Assembly (NCBI GenBank): GCA_019637615.1
Contig: JAHBVJ010000014.1
Coordinates: forward strand, 124,001-188,000
DNA from: Anaerolineae bacterium
GTDB lineage: Bacteria > Chloroflexota > Anaerolineae > Aggregatilineales > UBA2796
Length of the DNA: 64,000 nt
Direction of reading: 5' to 3'
Part shown: positions 8,279 to 17,600 of the stretch, one piece after another
Position numbering within the stretch: the stretch's first letter is position 1
How the letters are laid out: each line of letters opens with the position of its first letter
The notes under the pieces: model-generated
What the model saw: only the letters and a program-made list of their open reading frames with translations
What the model was told of the DNA's origin: nothing
Databases searched by the model: none
Program-made: the position numbers and the translations under genes

Positions 8279-9226
8279 ATGCCTGCCCATTCCACCCCGC
8301 GCGATTTTGACATCGTCGTCGTAGGCGAACTCAACGCTGACCTGATCCTCACGGGCAATGTTACGCCCGCCTTCGGACAGGTCGAAAAACTGGTAGACGA
8401 CGCCACCCTGACCATCGGCAGTTCGTCGGCTATTTTCGCGTGCGGTGTGGCACGCTTGGGACTGCGCACCGCCTTCATCGGCAAGGTGGGCGACGACATA
8501 TTCGGGCAGTTCATGAAGAATTCTCTCGCCGAACGCGGGATCGATGTCAGCGGCATCGTGGTCGATCCGAGCCTCAAAACCGGCTTGACCGTGATCCTCT
8601 CACGCGGCAATGATCGTGCCATCCTCACCTATCTTGGCTCGATCAGCGCGCTCACTTATGCCGACATCGATCAAGCGCTCATCGCCCGCGCCCGTCACCT
8701 GCATCTCGGCAGCTACTATCTGCTCGACAGCCTCCGCCCGATCTGTCCGCGCCTGTTTGCCGATGCCCATCAGCACGGTCTGACCGTCTCGCTCGACACC
8801 AATTACGATCCCACCGAGCAGTGGCAGGGCGGCATCACCGACACGTTGGCGCACACCGACGTATTTCTGCCCAACGAAGCCGAACTACACGCCATCAGCC
8901 GTCAGCCCACTACCGACAACGCACTCCGCGCCTTGCATCAGCAGGTCGGCCTGATCGCCGTCAAACAGGGCGCACAGGGTGCGACCGCAATTCACAACGG
9001 CGGACTATTCACCGCTGGCTCGATCCCCGTTCAGGTCGTAGATACCACAGGCGCGGGCGATTCCTTCGATGCAGGTTTCATCTACGGCTATCTCAACGAC
9101 TGGACATTAACAGACTCGCTGCGCCTTGGCTGTATCTGTGGTGCTCTTTCGACGCGCGCAGCGGGTGGCACAGCGGCGCAAGCCACTTTGTCCGAAGCGC
9201 AAGCCCATCTCGCCGCACTGCCCTGA
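8279..9226 (+). CDS. PfkB-family carbohydrate kinase
   Basis: Ribokinase-fold sugar or nucleoside kinase, 315 aa, ATP-dependent and cytoplasmic. The ATG at 8279 has AAGGA 5 bases upstream; the ORF's earlier start at 8252 lacks one. The N-terminal substrate-binding motif is 'VVVGELNADLIL', followed by 'TIGSSSAIFACGVARLGLRTAFIGKVGDD'. The C-terminal PfkB signature is 'DTTGAGDSFDAGFIYG', with the catalytic base at about Asp261 and the anion-hole GAG before it. It follows the regulator by 30 bp. It probably phosphorylates the monosaccharide released by the GH3 enzyme; the product may be the effector of the DeoR protein. Exact sugar unknown. Confidence 0.93.
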   Translation: MPAHSTPRDFDIVVVGELNADLILTGNVTPAFGQVEKLVDDATLTIGSSSAIFACGVARLGLRTAFIGKVGDDIFGQFMKNSLAERGIDVSGIVVDPSLKTGLTVILSRGNDRAILTYLGSISALTYADIDQALIARARHLHLGSYYLLDSLRPICPRLFADAHQHGLTVSLDTNYDPTEQWQGGITDTLAHTDVFLPNEAELHAISRQPTTDNALRALHQQVGLIAVKQGAQGATAIHNGGLFTAGSIPVQVVDTTGAGDSFDAGFIYGYLNDWTLTDSLRLGCICGALSTRAAGGTAAQATLSEAQAHLAALP

Positions 9227-9253
9227 TGACCTTTCGTGGAGCAGCGCCAACCG

Positions 9254-9290
9254 CCGCGAGAGGTACACTCTATCGATGATCCTCTCGCGG
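9254..9290 (+). terminator. Intercistronic stem-loop between kinase and oxidoreductase genes
   Basis: A perfect 10-bp stem (CCGCGAGAGG 9254-9263, CCTCTCGCGG 9281-9290) with a 17-base loop, ending 16 bp before the next start codon. There is no T tract, so message processing or stabilisation is more likely than termination. Confidence 0.6.
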
Positions 9291-9306
9291 AGAAAAGGCT
9301 GTTCCC

Positions 9307-10386
9307 ATGACCGCACTATGGAGAGTTGGCATCGTGGGCTGTGGCGAGGTGACGCAGATCATGCATCTGCCGAGCCTGTACCAACTGAATACGCAGTTCG
9401 AAGTGACCGCCCTGTGTGACGTGAGCGAGCATGTGCTGCAAGCCGTCGGGGATAAATGGCGCGTAGCCAAGCGCTTCCCCGACTATCGCGATCTGATCGC
9501 GCAGGCGGACGTGGATGTGGTGCTCGTCGCCAACCCCAACGCCTATCACGCCGAGGTGGTCTTAGCCGCCATCGCCGCCAACAAGCACGTGCTGGTCGAA
9601 AAACCCATGTGCATGACCATCCCCGAAGCTGATCAGATCATCGCGGCGGTTGGGCAGCATCCCGAAGTGATCGTGCAGGTTGGCACCATGCGGCGGTACG
9701 CGCCCGCCTTCGTCTTAGCCTGCCAGCGGATCGCGGAGTTGGGCACGATCCGGCTCGCCCGCGTCCATGACGTGATCGGGAACAATGCGCTGTTCATCAA
9801 CACCACCTCGCACGTGATTCGCGGCACGGATGTCCCCACTGCCGTGCTTGAGCGCACGAAACAGCGCACCGATCAACGCGTGATCGAGGCGATTGGCGAC
9901 GTCCCGCCCGAACTGCGCTTGGCCTATTCCATCCTGCTCGGCCTGAGTACGCACGATATTTCGGCGATGCGCGAACTGCTCGGCTTCCCCAAGCAGGTAC
10001 TGTATGCGGCGCAGCGTTGCGGCGGGCTGTACCTGACGGCAGCTTTTGACTATGGGGATTACGTGTGCCACTTCGAGACAGGTATTGACAACATCCCGCG
10101 TTTTGATGCCCATCTGGAAGTTTATGGCGCGGATCGCCTGCTGCGCGTGGAGTATGCTACGCCCTATGTGCGCAATTTGCCGATCACATTAACGGTGGTG
10201 GAAGCCAACGGCAAGGGTGGCATGATCGAGCGCGTGGAACAACCCAACTGGGGCGATGCGTTCGTGGCGGAGTGGCAGGCATTCTACACGAACATCACGG
10301 AACAGCGTGCGCCGAAGACTTCGCCCGCCGATTTCCGTCAGGATTTAGTGTTGTTCCGTGACATGATCGCTTTGATGCGCGGCTAG
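9307..10386 (+). CDS. Gfo/Idh/MocA-family NAD(P)-dependent oxidoreductase
   Basis: Sugar dehydrogenase-type oxidoreductase, 359 aa. The N-terminal Rossmann fold has the dinucleotide site 'RVGIVGCGEVTQIMHLPSL' and 'VTALCDVSE'. The family motif 'HVLVEKPMC' is at about residues 97-105, where the lysine normally takes part in catalysis. The C-terminal half carries 'LLGLSTHDISAMRELLG' with the family histidine/aspartate region. It follows the PfkB gene in the same direction and precedes the GH3 gene. It probably oxidises or epimerises a sugar or inositol-like intermediate of this pathway; the substrate cannot be assigned. Confidence 0.92.
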   Translation: MTALWRVGIVGCGEVTQIMHLPSLYQLNTQFEVTALCDVSEHVLQAVGDKWRVAKRFPDYRDLIAQADVDVVLVANPNAYHAEVVLAAIAANKHVLVEKPMCMTIPEADQIIAAVGQHPEVIVQVGTMRRYAPAFVLACQRIAELGTIRLARVHDVIGNNALFINTTSHVIRGTDVPTAVLERTKQRTDQRVIEAIGDVPPELRLAYSILLGLSTHDISAMRELLGFPKQVLYAAQRCGGLYLTAAFDYGDYVCHFETGIDNIPRFDAHLEVYGADRLLRVEYATPYVRNLPITLTVVEANGKGGMIERVEQPNWGDAFVAEWQAFYTNITEQRAPKTSPADFRQDLVLFRDMIALMRG

Positions 10387-10474
10387 GCACTGTCTTCCTT
10401 TCGAGACACCCCCGAACGCAAATGGACTGGTAAGCTTGAGTCAACGGATTCAAGAAACAGAAAAAAGGAAGAAT

Positions 10475-12757
10475 ATGCCTGACATCGAAACCCTCATCCA
10501 GCAAATGACCCTTGAAGAAAAAGCGGCTCTATGTACGGGAGCCAGCGCATGGTCAACCACCCCCATCGAGCGGCTCGGCGTGCCCGAACTGATCGTGTCC
10601 GACGGCCCGCATGGTTTGCGCCGCGTGCCCAACAATCACTCGATGGGCGAGACGAGTTTGCCTTCGACGGCGTTCCCCACCGCCTCGTGCTTGGCCTCCA
10701 CGTGGGATGTCGATCTCATCCACAAGGTCGGGCAAGCTATCGGAGAGGAAGCCCGCGCCCTCAAAGTCAACGTGGTGTTGGGACCGAGCAACAACATGAA
10801 GCGCACGCCGCTGTGCGGGCGCAACTTCGAATATTTCTCGGAAGATCCCTTCCTCTCCGGTCAGCTCGCCACGCACTACATCAACGGTGTGCAAAGTCAG
10901 GGCGTCGGCACCTCGCTCAAGCATTTCGCCGCCAACAATCAGGAATATCAGCGTTTCAGCATCAGCGCCGCCGTCGATGAGCGCACGTTGCACGAAATCT
11001 ATCTACGCGCCTTCGAGATGGCGGTCAAAGAGGCCAAACCGTGGACGGTGATGTGCGCCTATAACCAGCTCAACGGGACATTCTGCTCGGAACATCGCTG
11101 GTTGCTGCAAGATACGCTCAAAGACGCATGGGGCTTCGAAGGCTTCGTCGTCTCCGACTGGGGCGCGGTGCATGATCGCGTCGCTTCGCTCAAGGGAGCG
11201 CTCGATCTGGAAATGCCGGGGCCGCGTGACCGCCGCGTGGAAGCCGTGATCGACGCCGTGCAGGATGGGGCGCTCGATGAAAGCATCCTGAACGAATCCG
11301 TGCGTCGCATTCTGCGGATCGTGTTCAAGGCTGCCGAGACGCGCGGCGGCGGCACCTTCGATGCTGATCAGCATCACGCCTTGGCGCGCAGCGTCGCCGC
11401 CGATGGCATGGTGCTGCTGAAGAATAACGGCGTTTTGCCACTGCGCGATGTCAACCACATCGCCGTGATCGGGCGTTCCGCACAAGCCGCGCATTTTCAG
11501 GGCGGCGGCAGTTCGCACATCAACCCCACCCGCATCGATATTCCCTTCGTGGAGCTGAAGAAGCTGGCGGGCAATGCCGAACTCACCTACTGCGCTGGCT
11601 ATCCGGCTGATGCTGGCTTCCATCAAGACCTGATCGATGAATCCGTCGCGCTGGCGAAGACCGCCGATGTCGCGCTGCTGTTCATCAGCCTGCCTGCCTA
11701 CAAGGAGTCAGAAGGCTATGACCGTCCCGATCTCGACCTGACGGCGCAGCAAGTCGCGCTGATCAAAGCCGTGACCGCCGTTCAGCCCAAGACGGTCGTC
11801 GTCCTCAACAACGGCTCGGCAGTCACCGTGAGCGACTGGATCGACGGCACAGCGGCAGTCTTGGAAGCGTGGATGATGGGACAAGCGGGCGGCGGTGCGC
11901 TTGCCGATGTCCTGTTCGGGAAGGTCAACCCCTCTGGCAAGCTGTCGGAGACGTTCCCGATCAGTCTCAGCGACACGCCCGCCTATCTCAACTTCCCCGG
12001 CGGCGCTGGCGAAGTCCGTTACGGCGAAGGGCTGTTCATCGGCTATCGCTACTACGACATGAAAGGTGTCCCCGTCGCGTTCCCCTTCGGCTATGGCGGC
12101 AGCTACACCACCTTCGCCTATTCTGCGCCGAAGCTCTCCGCCACGTCCATTCGCGATGTCGATGGCGTGACCGTCTCGGTGGACGTGACCAATACGGGTT
12201 CCGTCGCGGGCAAAGAGATCGTGCAGGTGTATGTGCATGACCGCAAAGCCAGCTTGGTGCGCCCCGTCAAAGAACTCAAAGGCTTTGCCAAGGTCGCGCT
12301 GCAACCCGGCGAAACCAAGACGGTCAGCATTCCGCTGGATTTCCGCGCTTTCGCCTTCTACCACACCGGCTATCACCAGTGGATCACCGAAGACGGTGAG
12401 TTCGACATCCTTGTCGGCGCGTCATCCGCCGATATTCGCGGCACGGCAACCCTGATCTTGCGCTCGACGCTCGAATTACCCTGCATTCTGAATCGCGATT
12501 CGACCATCAGCGAGTGGTTGGCCTACAAACCCGCCGCCCCCGTCTTCATGCCCGTCTACGAAGACCTCAAATCGCGCATGGCGAAGACCTTCGGCAGCGC
12601 CGACGGCAGTGAGTCGGTGGGCATGGACATCGATACCTTTATGATGGATATGCCGATGCTCAGTCTGCTCGAATTTCAGCAGAGTTCACTAGCTGTTCCC
12701 GCCGAGGAATTAGCCGCCGATATGCTGCGGCAAGTACGCAGCCAAGCGCCCGTCTGA
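10475..12757 (+). CDS. Glycoside hydrolase family 3, beta-glucosidase-like
   Basis: Retaining exo-glycosidase, 760 aa. The ATG at 10475 has AAGGAAG upstream; the TTG at 10436 is not needed. Domain 1 (TIM barrel) has 'SDGPHGLRR', 'FPTASCLASTWD' and 'GRNFEYFSEDPFLSG', then 'GTSLKHFAANNQE'. The nucleophile is Asp228 in 'GFVVSDWGAVHD'. Domain 2 begins around 'GMVLLKNNGVLPL' and has 'IGRSAQAAHFQGGGSSHINP'. The C-terminal fibronectin III-like domain is 'VSVDVTNTGSVAGKEIVQVYVHD'. No PA14 insert and no signal peptide, so it is cytoplasmic and would act on imported oligosaccharides. It is the last gene of the rightward operon. Confidence 0.94.
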   Translation: MPDIETLIQQMTLEEKAALCTGASAWSTTPIERLGVPELIVSDGPHGLRRVPNNHSMGETSLPSTAFPTASCLASTWDVDLIHKVGQAIGEEARALKVNVVLGPSNNMKRTPLCGRNFEYFSEDPFLSGQLATHYINGVQSQGVGTSLKHFAANNQEYQRFSISAAVDERTLHEIYLRAFEMAVKEAKPWTVMCAYNQLNGTFCSEHRWLLQDTLKDAWGFEGFVVSDWGAVHDRVASLKGALDLEMPGPRDRRVEAVIDAVQDGALDESILNESVRRILRIVFKAAETRGGGTFDADQHHALARSVAADGMVLLKNNGVLPLRDVNHIAVIGRSAQAAHFQGGGSSHINPTRIDIPFVELKKLAGNAELTYCAGYPADAGFHQDLIDESVALAKTADVALLFISLPAYKESEGYDRPDLDLTAQQVALIKAVTAVQPKTVVVLNNGSAVTVSDWIDGTAAVLEAWMMGQAGGGALADVLFGKVNPSGKLSETFPISLSDTPAYLNFPGGAGEVRYGEGLFIGYRYYDMKGVPVAFPFGYGGSYTTFAYSAPKLSATSIRDVDGVTVSVDVTNTGSVAGKEIVQVYVHDRKASLVRPVKELKGFAKVALQPGETKTVSIPLDFRAFAFYHTGYHQWITEDGEFDILVGASSADIRGTATLILRSTLELPCILNRDSTISEWLAYKPAAPVFMPVYEDLKSRMAKTFGSADGSESVGMDIDTFMMDMPMLSLLEFQQSSLAVPAEELAADMLRQVRSQAPV

Positions 12758-12774
12758 TTTCCCTACGCCTTCCG

Positions 12775-12805
12775 CTGCGGTCAGTGCATTCCGTACTGAC
12801 CGCAG
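12775..12805 (+). terminator. Terminator-like hairpin after the GH3 gene
   Basis: An 11-bp perfect stem (CTGCGGTCAGT 12775-12785, ACTGACCGCAG 12795-12805) with a 9-base loop, 17 bp after the GH3 stop codon. No T tract follows. Confidence 0.6.
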
Positions 12806-12841
12806 GTTCCGCCTTCCCCAAAACAATCCAAAAACTGAGTC

Positions 12842-12870
12842 TTGACGCCACTCGGATGTTCTGGTAAACT
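12842..12870 (+). promoter_or_regulatory. Candidate promoter far upstream of the UvrA-like gene
   Basis: TTGACG (12842-12847), 17-base spacer, TAAACT (12865-12870). If used, it gives a leader of about 450 bases before the UvrA-like gene, containing the palindromic element at 13033-13154 and the stem-loop at 13261-13295. Confidence 0.4.
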
Positions 12871-13329
12871 AATCGCCCGATTTTTGTCACAGGTGGCGAA
12901 TGATATTACGTGACCTACCGACGAACAACCGCACTGCTATGCTTGCCCGACCCGATACCATTCAGCCTCACGGGCAACTTGGGCAACCGAATTTCTCTAA
13001 TCGATCCTATGTGATCGGTTTCCACCAGTAAATAGCGATCATAAAACCGATCATAACGCTCAATCAAAGGACACTTTTGCGATCAATTATCAAGCAGTCA
13101 TTTGTCTAACCGATCATACATTTTCTCTGTCTATGATCAGTTTTATGATCGCAAATGAGCTACCCAATTCGATGACTTCGACGCTGCATAAGGTGAGTAA
13201 AGTAGTAGCCCAACGCTAGTGTTGGCGCTAAGGCGGTCTGGCTTCGTGTCAGAACAGCGCGCAGCCACGAGATAAACATCTCGGTGGTTGCTGTCTCATC
13301 CCATCCACCCAAGTCAACAAGAGGTTACG
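12871..13329 (+). other. Long non-coding leader region of UvrA-like gene
   Basis: No convincing ORF. Besides the palindromic element it has CCAAC/GTTGG around 13211-13226 and a stem-loop at 13261-13295 in which GAGAT pairs with ATCTC and flanking CCAC with GTGG. The stem ends about 35 bases before the start codon. It could be a regulatory leader (attenuator) for the resistance-type gene; this is inference. Confidence 0.45.
13033..13154. repeat. GATC-word palindromic element upstream of UvrA-like gene
   Basis: The word CGATCA/TGATCG occurs six times in about 120 bp. The two outer arms (13035-13055 and 13133-13152) form an imperfect 20-bp inverted repeat, each arm holding two words separated by AAAA or TTTT. 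An 'ACGCTCAATC' motif lies inside, recalling the GCTCAtTGAGC core of the elements at 51.4 and 58.3-58.6 kb. Confidence 0.65.
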
Positions 13330-15591
13330 GTGCAAGAATATATCGAAGTTCGCGGCGCACGGGAAAATAACCTGAAGAATGTCTCTCTCCGCATACCTAA
13401 GCGCAAGATCACCATCTTCACTGGCGTCTCTGGCTCCGGCAAATCATCCATCGTCTTCGATACCATCGCCACCGAAGCGCAGCGCCAGCTCAACGAAAAC
13501 TTCAGCATGTTCGTCCGCAATTTTCTGCCCCGCTACGCCCAACCCGACGCCGACGCCATCGAAAACCTGAGCATGGCGATTGTGGTTGACCAGAACCGTC
13601 TGGGCGGCGGTTCACATTCGACGATGGGCACGGTGACGGATATTTATTCGGTGCTGCGCCTGCTCTTTTCGCGCGTTGGGCAGCCCTACGTTGGCAGCGC
13701 CAACCTGTTCTCGTTCAACGATCCGCAAGGCATGTGCCCCGATTGCAACGGCATCGGGCGCAAACTAGAAGTCGATCTCGAACGCGCGCTGGATATGTCC
13801 AAGTCGCTCAACGAAGGGGCGCTGCTGCTGCCCGATTACGGCGTCACCAGTTGGGATTGGTCGCTCTGCACGCAATCCGGCCTGTTCGACAACGACAAGA
13901 AGCTGTCCGACTATTCGCCCGAAGAGATGGAACTGCTCCTCTACAGCAAGCCCTACAAGGTCAAAACTGAAATGGCGGGCAAAACCATCAACCTCACCTT
14001 TGACGGCGTCATCGCCAAGTTCAACCGCAAATACATCACGCGCGATCTCAAAACCTTGTCGGAACGCACGCAGAAGGCTGTCGAGCCGTTCATCACCTAC
14101 GGCCCCTGTTCACTCTGCAAAGGCGCGCGCCTCAGTCAAGCCGCCCTCGGCAGCAAGATCAACGGCTATAACATCGCGCAGCTTTCCGCGATGGAAGCCA
14201 GCGAACTGATCAACGTCATCCACCACATCACCGATCCCGTCGCCGCGCCGATGGTCAAAATGCTGACTCAGCGCCTGCAATATCTGATCGACATCGGCCT
14301 TGAATATCTCAGCCTCAACCGCGAAACCGATACGCTCTCCGGCGGCGAGTCACAGCGCGTCAAGATCGTCAAACATCTCAGCAGCAGCCTGATGGACGTG
14401 ATGTACGTCTTTGACGAGCCGAGCATCGGCCTCCATCCGCGTGATGTCCATCGCCTCAACGAACTGCTCCAGAAACTGCGTGATCGCGGCAATACCGTCC
14501 TCGTGGTCGAACATGATCCCGAAGTCATCAAAGCCGCCGATCACATCGTGGATGTTGGCCCGCGCGCGGGCAGCGGTGGCGGTACCATCGTCTACGAAGG
14601 CGATTTCGATGGCCTCCTCCACACCGATACGCTCACGGGCAAGCATCTCCTACAGTCGATGCCGATCAAGAGCACGTTCCGCAAGCCGACTGGCAAGCTC
14701 CCGATCAAAAACGCCCATGTGAACAATCTGCAAAATGTCAGCGTCGATATTCCCAAAGGCGTGTTGACCGTCGTGACGGGCGTGGCGGGGTCGGGCAAAA
14801 GCTCGCTGATCCATCAGGTCTTCTTGCGCCAGCACCCTGATGCCATCGTGATCGATCAGAGCGCGGTGGGCACCTCGTCGCGTTCCAACCCCGCCACCTA
14901 CACAGGCATCATGGACGATGTGCGCAAAGCCTTCGCCACCGCCAACAAAGTCAGCCCGTCGCTGTTCAGTTTCAATTCCAAAGGCGCGTGCGAGAACTGT
15001 CAGGGCTTGGGCGTCATCTACAGCGATCTGGCCTTCCTGAGCAACGTCAAGACGCCTTGCGAAGTGTGTGGCGGCAAGCGTTTCAAGGATGAAGTCTTGG
15101 AGTACAAGCTGCACGGCAAGTCGATCACCGATGTCTTGGCGATGTCCGTGCGGGAAGCGCTCGACTATTTTGGTGTCAAGGAGATCGTCAATCGGCTGCA
15201 AGCCATGAGCGATGTCGGCTTGGATTATCTCACGCTCGGTCAGCCCCTGAGCACGCTTTCCGGCGGCGAATGTCAGCGCATCAAGCTCGCCAGCGAACTG
15301 CACAAGAAAGGCAGCATCTACGTGATGGACGAGCCGACCACCGGACTGCACATGTCGGACATCGGTCATCTGCTGACCATCATGAACCGTCTGGTGGATA
15401 CGGGCAACACCGTGATCGTGATCGAACACAACACCGATGTGATCAAGAATGCGGACTGGATCATCGACATGGGGCCGGAAGGCGGGACGAAGGGCGGGCG
15501 CGTCGTCTTTGAAGGCACGCCGCAGCAAATCTTGACCGCCGAAGGCTCACTGACGGGCGCTTATCTGCAAGTTGCGGAACACAGCCACTAA
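13330..15591 (+). CDS. UvrA-like ABC ATPase lacking the UvrB-binding region (DrrC-type)
   Basis: Tandem ABC ATPase of the UvrA superfamily, about 753 aa against roughly 940 for UvrA. The GTG at 13330 has GAGG 5 bases upstream. The first Walker A is GVSGSGKS (32-39) and the first signature LSGGESQRVK (about 336). The second Walker A is GVAGSGKSS (about 485) and the second signature LSGGECQRIK (about 643). Walker B motifs are 'VFDEPSIGLHP' and 'VMDEPTTGLHM'. The C-terminal zinc module is intact (CENC...CEVC), but only one CPxC pair (CPDC) marks the N-terminal one. The stretch before the first signature is about 140 residues short, where UvrA binds UvrB. Such proteins are linked to resistance to DNA-binding drugs; that role is inferred. 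Confidence 0.88.
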   Translation: MQEYIEVRGARENNLKNVSLRIPKRKITIFTGVSGSGKSSIVFDTIATEAQRQLNENFSMFVRNFLPRYAQPDADAIENLSMAIVVDQNRLGGGSHSTMGTVTDIYSVLRLLFSRVGQPYVGSANLFSFNDPQGMCPDCNGIGRKLEVDLERALDMSKSLNEGALLLPDYGVTSWDWSLCTQSGLFDNDKKLSDYSPEEMELLLYSKPYKVKTEMAGKTINLTFDGVIAKFNRKYITRDLKTLSERTQKAVEPFITYGPCSLCKGARLSQAALGSKINGYNIAQLSAMEASELINVIHHITDPVAAPMVKMLTQRLQYLIDIGLEYLSLNRETDTLSGGESQRVKIVKHLSSSLMDVMYVFDEPSIGLHPRDVHRLNELLQKLRDRGNTVLVVEHDPEVIKAADHIVDVGPRAGSGGGTIVYEGDFDGLLHTDTLTGKHLLQSMPIKSTFRKPTGKLPIKNAHVNNLQNVSVDIPKGVLTVVTGVAGSGKSSLIHQVFLRQHPDAIVIDQSAVGTSSRSNPATYTGIMDDVRKAFATANKVSPSLFSFNSKGACENCQGLGVIYSDLAFLSNVKTPCEVCGGKRFKDEVLEYKLHGKSITDVLAMSVREALDYFGVKEIVNRLQAMSDVGLDYLTLGQPLSTLSGGECQRIKLASELHKKGSIYVMDEPTTGLHMSDIGHLLTIMNRLVDTGNTVIVIEHNTDVIKNADWIIDMGPEGGTKGGRVVFEGTPQQILTAEGSLTGAYLQVAEHSH

Positions 15592-15607
15592 ATCACTGAA
15601 GGATGCC

Positions 15608-15643
15608 AGCCCATCTCGGTACATTCTAGCGCCGAGATGGGCT
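15608..15643. terminator. Bidirectional terminator-like hairpin between convergent genes
   Basis: A perfect 12-bp stem (AGCCCATCTCGG 15608-15619, CCGAGATGGGCT 15632-15643) with a 12-base loop between the stop codons of the UvrA-like and DUF4038 genes. No strong T tract. Confidence 0.65.
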
Positions 15644-15676
15644 GCCAACGTAATCCTGAATCACCCGATCATCATG

Positions 15677-17104
15677 TTACTGCGCCGCACCGGGCGCGCC
15701 GAAACCACGTGCGGCGTCATCCAGCACCAGCACCCAATCGGGGTAGCTGACGGGAGGCAGTAAGCGGCGGGGTTCGGATTTCGCAAATTCACCTGCCAGT
15801 AAACTCTTTCCCGTGCGCGGGTCGTACCACCACGCGCGGATCATCGTGCCGGACAATCGGCTAAAATCGACCATCAACGGTTGGTTGGTCGGGATGTAAA
15901 TGAAGGCATAACTGCCATCACTGTCGCGGGTCGCGATGGGCTGCGCCGCGTTGCCGCCATCGACGACATTCTGGATCGGCAATAGCAGCTTCTGATCGGG
16001 GATGCGGTCGAAGTACGGGCGCGAGAGGATCAGATGCGACAGATACTTCATTTGCACCGCGCCCGGCGCGTTCAGCGCATCGTACCAGTACGTATCAGCA
16101 TAGCCGATGGCTTTACGGGTAGAGTCGTAGAACTGCCAGATCGAATGATGACCATAGGTGACGCCAGCACCGCCCGCGAATACCGAACGATAAGCTTGTT
16201 TGCGCACATCGTAATCGGTGAAGTAGCCGTTCGCGCGGTTTTTCGCAATCGCGAATCCTTCGTAGTTGAATTCCGCATCGAGGATCGGCTTGGTCGGCGT
16301 CAAGTCGTAGCCTTCTGCGATCAACTCCCATGTTGGCGTGTCTCGCAGGCTGTGTCCGCTCTGGATCATGTTGAAATCGAAGGTGGGGTCTTTCTGGAAC
16401 CACGTTGCCGAGCTTTTCTGCCCGCGCGGATGGTAGGTGATCATCGCGCTTGCGCCAGCGCCCTCCTCGATGCCTGCCGCCATTTCGCGCCAGATGGTGA
16501 GTTCGGTTTCACTTTCGGGGTTGCGGTCGCCGCCCAACAGCCAGATGATGTTGCTGGCGTCGCGGTAACGCTTCCCCAGATATAAGCCGTAGGGACGTGC
16601 GTTGTCAGCGTTGAACAAGATCGGCCCCAACCCGTTTTTCAGGTTGACTTTGTCGCCCCATGTCGGCACGAGTCCCACGTATAAGCCGCGCTCTGCCGCT
16701 TGCTGGATCACCCAATCCACATACTGAAAATAGGTCTCGTTGGGTTGCAGCGGGTCGTTATCTTTCAGCGCCAATGCAGCGCTCTCGGCGTTGGGCACCT
16801 CCAAGCTGTATTCCGTCAGGATCACTGCTTGGATCACGTTGAACCCGTTGTCCCGTCGGTTATCCAGATATTGGATAGCCTCTGCTTTGTTCAGCCGTGA
16901 AAAAAGCTCCCACGCCGTATCACCGAGCCAGAAAAATGGCTTGCCATTCTGCGTGATCAGGTAATGCCCGTCATCGCTCACGGCAAGGCGCTGCGGTGTA
17001 GAGACGGCTCCTTGCGCGTGGGTAGTGGCGGTGAGCGTACCGATCACCAACAACCACACGATGAACAATCTTCCTTGACGAAACCGCTGATGTCCATCTC
17101 TCAT
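15677..17104 (-). CDS. Secreted DUF4038 glycoside hydrolase (apiosidase/GH140-like)
   Basis: Predicted exported glycosidase, about 475 aa. The ATG at 17104 is preceded by GGGAGG at 9-base spacing; residues before it in the ORF are unsupported. A signal peptide follows (LFIVWLLVIGTLTATTHAQG). The DUF4038 TIM barrel begins 'YLITQNGKPFFWLGDTAWELF' and has 'RRDNGFNVIQAV', 'IIWLLGGDRNP' and 'PILDAEFNYEG', typical of the family with likely catalytic Asp and Glu in the last two. 'GAGVTYGHHSIW' is also characteristic. The C-terminal 90 residues ('RDSDGSYAFIYIPTNQP...AWWYDPRTG') match the putative collagen/carbohydrate-binding domain usually attached. Family members act on pectin side chains; the substrate here is inferred. 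Confidence 0.88.
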   Translation of the reverse strand: MRDGHQRFRQGRLFIVWLLVIGTLTATTHAQGAVSTPQRLAVSDDGHYLITQNGKPFFWLGDTAWELFSRLNKAEAIQYLDNRRDNGFNVIQAVILTEYSLEVPNAESAALALKDNDPLQPNETYFQYVDWVIQQAAERGLYVGLVPTWGDKVNLKNGLGPILFNADNARPYGLYLGKRYRDASNIIWLLGGDRNPESETELTIWREMAAGIEEGAGASAMITYHPRGQKSSATWFQKDPTFDFNMIQSGHSLRDTPTWELIAEGYDLTPTKPILDAEFNYEGFAIAKNRANGYFTDYDVRKQAYRSVFAGGAGVTYGHHSIWQFYDSTRKAIGYADTYWYDALNAPGAVQMKYLSHLILSRPYFDRIPDQKLLLPIQNVVDGGNAAQPIATRDSDGSYAFIYIPTNQPLMVDFSRLSGTMIRAWWYDPRTGKSLLAGEFAKSEPRRLLPPVSYPDWVLVLDDAARGFGAPGAAQ

Positions 17105-17600
17105 AGACTGTGACCTCCCGAAACTGCGCTCATCATGATCCAGCAACTTGCCCGAAGGCCGTTATATGAATGTTTTCTAATGGTTTAGCCCGTTTACGTG
17201 TGCTTGTACTGGATAGTAGGGGTGAGTCTGATCCGCTAACGCTTGGCAGGTGTTCCCCGATACTAGTGAAGCGCAGGTCATGTCAAAAACATCTTAACGG
17301 CTCCTAACTGTGCATTCATCCAGTGACCAGTCGCCCCTCGCCACGTTTTAGGATTTATTGAGCACACCTCTCTAACACTTGGGCACGAAAGCGAACACGC
17401 TTCTTAGGTTCACTGCTCCAAGGGATTGCCTAGCATCAAGTTACAAGGTGTCACTTGTCACAGGGGTCAACCCCTAACACAGAACTTCGCTTGTGAGCGC
17501 AAAACGAACCGCGTCACTACTTCGGCACAGGTGGTGACAGTTAGCGGCTTGGATGCCTTACGACCAATGGCGGCGCGTTACATGAGAAGGAGGCTCCCTC
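17105..17600. other. Non-coding gap between DUF4038 gene and glycosyltransferase cluster
   Basis: About 500 bp between divergently transcribed genes. I see no credible ORF and no near-consensus promoter. The only structure noted is a small palindrome AGGGGTCAACCCCT at about 17462-17475. Confidence 0.5.
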
